From assembly GCA_027624855.1 (NCBI GenBank), contig JAQBTQ010000018.1:1-48751 (forward strand): a DNA stretch of 48,751 bases, in the 5' to 3' direction. The notes under the pieces are model-generated. The model searched no databases, was not told the origin of the DNA, and saw only the letters and a program-made list of their open reading frames with translations. The position numbers and the translations under genes are program-made. Shown here in pieces: positions 44,972 to 48,751 of the stretch; the first letter of the stretch is position 1, and each line of letters begins with the position of its first letter. The stretch comes from Bacteroidota bacterium. Lineage in GTDB: Bacteria; Bacteroidota; Bacteroidia; Flavobacteriales_D; Sanyastnellaceae.

Positions 44972-45288
44972 GCGTTTGCTTTAATGTCCTCTTCAGAGGA
45001 CTCACCAGCCGGGTTCAACGCAGATTTTTCAACGCGGATTTTGGCTCCATCAACCTGAATGAGAACGGTGCGCTCATTCATATCAACAATTTTTCCGTGA
45101 ATTCCACCAATGGTGACAACCTTATCTCCTTTACTCAATCCTTCTCGGAATGATTTGGCTTCTTTCTGTTTCTTCATTTGTGGTCGGATCATGAACAAGT
45201 ACATGATGACGAACATGCCTCCGATGAGAAGAAAAAACTCCATTCCACCGCCTCCTGGGGGTTGACTTTGTAGGATGAGATTCAACAT
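44968..45288 (-). CDS. yajC: Preprotein translocase auxiliary subunit YajC
   Basis: This is a 106-residue protein. One membrane span (16-34) is followed by the conserved YLFMIRPQMKKQKE and a small cytosolic KOW-like domain (KGDKVVTIGGIHGKI, ENRTVLIQVD-like). YajC associates with SecDF at the Sec translocon. The start at 45288 (MLNLILQSQ) is preferred over an in-frame ATG at 45330, which adds a non-hydrophobic tail. A short Gly-rich stretch precedes the span. It sits 28 bp after DUF1573, in a gene order I associate with Bacteroidota. Confidence 0.95.
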   Translation of the reverse strand: MLNLILQSQPPGGGGMEFFLLIGGMFVIMYLFMIRPQMKKQKEAKSFREGLSKGDKVVTIGGIHGKIVDMNERTVLIQVDGAKIRVEKSALNPAGESSEEDIKANA

Positions 45289-45316
45289 ATTTTCTTTTGA
45301 GTTAATTTGTATTAAT

Positions 45317-45784
45317 CTATTCTGGACCAATAACTTCTGCTATTATGAGTAAAGTTTCAGTTGAAGGGTATGCGTTGGTTACCACTTGAACTTTCTTTTC
45401 GTTTTTGCCAATTCGATCTCGGCTATTGAATCGAACTGAAATGCTGCCCATTTCCCCTTTTTCGATGGGGTTGCGTGACCAACTTTCTGCCAGTGTACAG
45501 CCACACGAGGTGCTCACATCAGTGATTAAAAGAGGCGCCTCTCCAGTGTTCTGAAAAGTGAATGTGTGTTCAACTTGACTGCCCTCAGCGAGTATTCCGA
45601 AATCCACTACACTGTCCTGAAATGAAATGGCTGGAAGTTTCACGTTTTCCAGTTCTTGGGTACTTGCGGTGGCTGGAATGTGGATATGAATCGTTGATGC
45701 TTCTTCCTGTTCTGAGGTGGAACACCCGCAAGCAGCGGTGCACAGCATAAAACAAGACCAAATCATGTGTTTTGTTTGCCTCAT
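45317..45784 (-). CDS. DUF1573 lipoprotein
   Basis: This is a 155-residue protein. A short signal ends in a lipobox (CTAAC, Cys19). Residues about 50-150 form the DUF1573 immunoglobulin-like domain, recognisable by the opening VVDFGILAEGSQVEHTFTF, then NTGEAPLLITDVSTSCGCT and VRFNSRDRIGKNEKKVQV. The role of the family is unknown; it is probably periplasmic. Its ATG overlaps the nusB stop (ATGA). It sits between nusB and yajC as in many Bacteroidota. Confidence 0.92.
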   Translation of the reverse strand: MRQTKHMIWSCFMLCTAACGCSTSEQEEASTIHIHIPATASTQELENVKLPAISFQDSVVDFGILAEGSQVEHTFTFQNTGEAPLLITDVSTSCGCTLAESWSRNPIEKGEMGSISVRFNSRDRIGKNEKKVQVVTNAYPSTETLLIIAEVIGPE

Positions 45785-46725
45785 TCGATCAATCCTCGAC
45801 CCGTTTTTTTGATTTTGCCTTCTTCTTTCAACGTGCCGAACAATTCATCCAAAATACCATTGATGAAGCTGTTGCTTTTTGGAGTGCTGTAGTATTTCGA
45901 TAATTCGATGTACTCGTTGAGGGTCACTTTCAGTGGAATGGATTGGAAACTTCTAGCCTCGGCCAATGCCATCTTCATCAAAATTCGATCCATCAGGGCG
46001 ATTCGTTCTAAGTCCCAGTTAGCTGCAGCCTTGGTGACAAAGTCCTCATTTTCATTTGCCTGTGCTAGGGTCTCGGTAAAGAGCCCTTCCAAAAATGCCC
46101 GATCATCATCATCGTCTCTCCAAAGTGGCAGAAGTTGGACATCGTCATCAGACTCCTTGATGGTCTTGATGGTTTTGATGACCATGGAAGAAGCCAGATC
46201 CAAGTCGTCATTCCAGAAAATGCTCAATTCTTCTAAGCTATCTTGGAACAACTCCATGTTGATCATGTGCTTGCGAAACATCCTGATCAAGCACTCCCGA
46301 TCATGACGAAATCCTCTTTCTTCGCTTGCCATATAATTAACATACTCTTCATGTTCAATCAGGCTGCGAAACATTTTTCGAAGCATCTCTTGATGTTCAC
46401 CCCAACCGAGCCCTAATTCTTCAGCTGCTTTGGCCAAAACCTTGCTGTTCGCAAGCACGCGCAGAGGTTTATTAGTGACGAACTTGGTGTTCGGATGCAA
46501 ATCTTCGGGTGAGGGCAATTGCTTTTTGCGGCCTGCTTCGATTCGTTCGATGGCAAAAGCTTGCATGCTGCCAATCATCAGCAATAGCAGGACATAGAGC
46601 TCCTGCATTTTTTGAATGGAATGATCCAACGCCTTTCGGGTTTTCACAACATCCCGCTCCTCGTCCTGGTAAAAGGCGTAGAGCATATGTAAAATCTTTA
46701 TCCGAAGATGTCGTCGATTGAGCAT
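45781..46725 (-). CDS. nusB: Transcription antitermination factor NusB, long form
   Basis: This protein has 314 residues, about twice the length of the E. coli protein, as is normal in Bacteroidota. The N-terminal MLNRRHLRIKILHMLYAFYQ is the NusB opening helix. The C-terminal half (about 170-305) holds the canonical helical domain with NWDLERIALMDRILMKMALAEA and PLKVTLNEYIELSKYYSTPKS, ending in NGILDEL. NusB with NusE (S10) binds boxA of rRNA transcripts to prevent premature termination. It is the first gene of the nusB-DUF1573-yajC-nhaC run and is divergent from a DUF4249 lipoprotein. Confidence 0.95.
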   Translation of the reverse strand: MLNRRHLRIKILHMLYAFYQDEERDVVKTRKALDHSIQKMQELYVLLLLMIGSMQAFAIERIEAGRKKQLPSPEDLHPNTKFVTNKPLRVLANSKVLAKAAEELGLGWGEHQEMLRKMFRSLIEHEEYVNYMASEERGFRHDRECLIRMFRKHMINMELFQDSLEELSIFWNDDLDLASSMVIKTIKTIKESDDDVQLLPLWRDDDDDRAFLEGLFTETLAQANENEDFVTKAAANWDLERIALMDRILMKMALAEARSFQSIPLKVTLNEYIELSKYYSTPKSNSFINGILDELFGTLKEEGKIKKTGRGLIE

Positions 46726-46839
46726 GGCAATTCCTGTTGGACAAAACTAGGTGCCATGGCGTTGGTTTGGACTAAACATTTTCCAATGATTTGGCAATTT
46801 ATCTTCATTTTTTCCACCATCAACCAATGAGGAGGGGCG

Positions 46840-46847
46840 TATTTTTG
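46840..46847 (+). promoter_or_regulatory. Candidate -7 element for the DUF4249 lipoprotein gene
   Basis: TATTTTTG is a perfect TAnnTTTG match ending five bases before the ATG at 46852. If used, the mRNA would be essentially leaderless. No TTG lies at the normal distance, so this is a half-site. Confidence 0.35.
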
Positions 46848-46851
46848 TGCC

Positions 46852-47841
46852 ATGTTCAAAACACCCGGTTTGCTCGAAGCGCTCGCCATGATGCTTCTGC
46901 TGTTGCTTGTTGCATGCGAACAAGAAGTGGAAGTTGACCTTCCAACAACTGAACCGCTGCTAGTAGTCGAAGGAACGATTTTTCAGGGAAGTCCCCCTGT
47001 GGTCTTTATCGGTGAGTCTCAAGGCTATTTCGATCCAGTGGATGCGAACTCAATTGGTCAGGCTTTTCTTTCAGGAGGTATTGTACATGTGAATGACGGT
47101 GAGAATACCTATTCTTTAGATGAGCTGTGTACGAGTGATTTATCGCCAGAGTTATTGGAAGTAGCTGAAGATTTGTTGGGCTTTCCTGCTGAATTGCTGG
47201 CTGTTCTTGATTTGTGCGTCTATACTTCGTTTGATCCTGTTTTGGTTGGTGAAAGTGGGAAAACCTACGAGCTCGATGTAACCTATCAGAATCATTCACT
47301 CTCTGCATCGACGACTATTATCGAACCTGTTCAGCTCGATTCAGCTTGGTTTCAAGCTCCAGGAACGCTGGATACACTGGGCTTGATGTATGCACAATTT
47401 ACGGATCCTGATACGCTTGGCAATGCTTATCGGTGGTTCGCTAAACGCATCAACCGCCGACCAGATTGGGACGAAATGGCTGGAGAGATAAAAGATGCCG
47501 ACTTCGTGGCTCCATTGGGAAGTGTCTTTGACGACGCGTTTTTTAATGGACTGAATTTTGAGTTTGGTACTTTCAGGGGGGTCGCGGCCGGAAGTACCGC
47601 GTGGGACGATGATTTCGCTTCAAGTTCTGAAGCGGGGTACTTTAAATCGGGTGATACGGTAGTGGTCCGTTTTTGCAGCATCGATGATGCTGTATTCCGA
47701 TCGGTTCAGAGCTATGAGAATTTGATTTTAAGTCAGGGCAGTCCTTTTGCACCCCCTGCGAATATGTTAACCAACGTCGAGGGTGGTCTTGGCCTTTGGG
47801 CTGGATATGGGATTTACCAAGACACCGTAATTTGCCCTTAA
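46852..47841 (+). CDS. DUF4249 lipoprotein
   Basis: This is a 329-residue lipoprotein. The signal peptide is strongly hydrophobic (LAMMLLLLLVACEQ, lipidated at Cys22), followed by the family opening VEVDLPTTEPLLVVEGTIF. Later features are a YELDVTY strand, the RFCSIDDAVFRSVQSYENL block and the closing VEGGLGLWAGYGIY. DUF4249 proteins are Bacteroidota-specific and usually accompany TonB-dependent receptors, but this one precedes a DUF4139 protein instead. It ends nine bases before that gene, so the two are probably one transcript. Confidence 0.9.
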   Translation: MFKTPGLLEALAMMLLLLLVACEQEVEVDLPTTEPLLVVEGTIFQGSPPVVFIGESQGYFDPVDANSIGQAFLSGGIVHVNDGENTYSLDELCTSDLSPELLEVAEDLLGFPAELLAVLDLCVYTSFDPVLVGESGKTYELDVTYQNHSLSASTTIIEPVQLDSAWFQAPGTLDTLGLMYAQFTDPDTLGNAYRWFAKRINRRPDWDEMAGEIKDADFVAPLGSVFDDAFFNGLNFEFGTFRGVAAGSTAWDDDFASSSEAGYFKSGDTVVVRFCSIDDAVFRSVQSYENLILSQGSPFAPPANMLTNVEGGLGLWAGYGIYQDTVICP

Positions 47842-47850
47842 ATTTCAAAG

Positions 47851-48751
47851 ATGATGAATCGACAATTTCTCGCTGGTCTGGCCTTTTTCCTGGCCATAGT
47901 GACCTCCAACATGATTATAGGTCAACAGCAACAGAATTGGCCAGTCGTATCCGTTCAAGTTTTTGAACAAGGGGCGAGGATAGAGAGACAAGGAATGGTC
48001 GAACTGGACGCAGATGGAAATGCAGTGATTAACATATCGGGATTGGCCACGGGTGTGCAAGCTGATATGGTCCAAATCAGTTTGGAAGATGGTTGGTCGC
48101 TGGTGAGCAATGTTTTTAAAGTGAAACCCATCGGTGAGGATGCGGCGACTACAGAAAAGATGGATGAACTGGATGAAGCCATTGAATTGAATCGACAGAC
48201 AAATGCTTTGAGAGAAGCGCTGACGCTCACTTACGAGGAGGAATTGACCATGATCCAATCCAATCGACAAGTCGGTGGCAATGAGTTACTACTTGTGGAA
48301 GATTTGCTAGAGCATGCCAACTTTTGGAGGGAGCGGGTGAAAGAGCTCCAATACATGCTGCTAGAACTCCGAATGGAGATGGAGGAGTTGGCTCTAGAAT
48401 GGAATGATCTGTACCAGGAGCGCAACGCCTTGGAAGAAAAAGCCAACCGAACCGAGGGGGTGATGACATTGAGATTTTCAGGGCCTCCTCGAGGAAAAGC
48501 GACCTTGGCGCTAACGTATGTAGCGACCGATGCCTATTGGCATCCCATGTATGATGCTGTCGTTGATGAATCGGGAGACATCGTCATGACTCGGTATGCG
48601 TCGGTTCAGCAAAGAACTGGAAATGATTGGGAAGGGATTCCCATTGTATTCATGGCTGGAAACCCACTGACTTCAATTCAGCCTCCGCCTGTGGTCCAGA
48701 AGCAACTCACTCTTGGTGGAAATGCTGTTGGGTACGATTATGCTTGGGCTC
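47851..48751 (+). CDS. DUF4139 (mucoidy inhibitor MuiA-like) exported protein, 3' end cut
   Basis: The first 300 residues are visible and the reading frame is open to the window end. A signal peptide covers about 1-25 (ending IIGQ). Residues about 28-90 match the DUF4140 N-terminal domain (VSVQVFEQGARIERQG). Residues about 105-210 form a long coiled coil (ELDEAIELNRQTNALREAL, LRMEMEELALEWNDLYQER). From about 215 begins DUF4139, seen in AYWHPMYDAVVDESGDIVMT and QRTGNDWEGIPIVF. The family is named after MuiA, which suppresses mucoid growth in E. coli; a function in Bacteroidota is not known. Start: the ATG at 47851 or the adjacent one at 47854. Confidence 0.85.
   Translation, partial: MMNRQFLAGLAFFLAIVTSNMIIGQQQQNWPVVSVQVFEQGARIERQGMVELDADGNAVINISGLATGVQADMVQISLEDGWSLVSNVFKVKPIGEDAATTEKMDELDEAIELNRQTNALREALTLTYEEELTMIQSNRQVGGNELLLVEDLLEHANFWRERVKELQYMLLELRMEMEELALEWNDLYQERNALEEKANRTEGVMTLRFSGPPRGKATLALTYVATDAYWHPMYDAVVDESGDIVMTRYASVQQRTGNDWEGIPIVFMAGNPLTSIQPPPVVQKQLTLGGNAVGYDYAWA

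Overview
The window reads as a chromosomal segment of a Bacteroidota bacterium, most likely in or near the Flavobacteriales. The evidence is as follows: secreted proteins with the C-terminal sorting domain of the type IX secretion system (T9SS); Cys-rich GCTD..ACNY repeats and a dockerin-like tail typical of marine Flavobacteriales; DUF4249 lipoproteins; a long-form NusB next to DUF1573 and YajC; tamB divergent from tsaD; and promoter elements of the Bacteroidota type (TAnnTTTG). I see no rRNA, tRNA, CRISPR array, transposase, phage gene or integrase. The segment is dense and apparently stable, with about 40 protein genes and no gap over 300 bases. The first and last genes are cut by the window edges.

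Layout. 1-5.7 kb: three secreted proteins on the minus strand. These are a giant repeat protein, an endonuclease I with a lamin-tail domain, and a class C beta-lactamase-like serine hydrolase. 5.7-12.2 kb: a short Smr protein, two secreted proteins of unknown function, a YfhL-like ferredoxin divergent from a LuxC-like acyl-CoA reductase, a DUF4249-like lipoprotein translationally coupled to a small cytosolic protein, and a T9SS cargo protein. 12.2-20.9 kb: tamB/tsaD, a LytS-type histidine kinase, an SF2 helicase and ung. 20.9-26.9 kb: a WD40 protein, a 25-codon membrane micro-ORF, hisS, a degenerate LytS-like pseudokinase overlapping meaB, and small envelope proteins. 26.9-29.3 kb: a LysM protein with a dead lytic-transglycosylase domain, a candidate small RNA with a strong terminator, an SRPBCC protein and a YkuK-like protein. 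29.3-34.6 kb: a large zinc metalloprotease, then htpG overlapping a TerB/J-domain membrane co-chaperone. 34.7-39.9 kb: two T9SS cargo proteins. 39.9-46.7 kb: a minus-strand run nusB, DUF1573, yajC, nhaC-like, uvrA, LOG-family. 46.8 kb to the end: a second DUF4249 lipoprotein and a truncated DUF4139 (MuiA-like) protein.

How it fits together. Most of the content is housekeeping (tRNA modification and charging, DNA repair, protein folding, export) mixed with envelope and secreted proteins. No single obvious new multi-gene system dominates. The items most worth a second look are the two-hairpin RNA gene near 28.1-28.2 kb, the two enzyme-dead proteins (pseudokinase and pseudo-transglycosylase), the translational coupling of HtpG with a membrane J-protein together with an inverted repeat upstream, the micro-ORF before hisS, and the 50-residue repeat array at the left edge. 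Functional calls rest on motifs read by eye. No database search was run.
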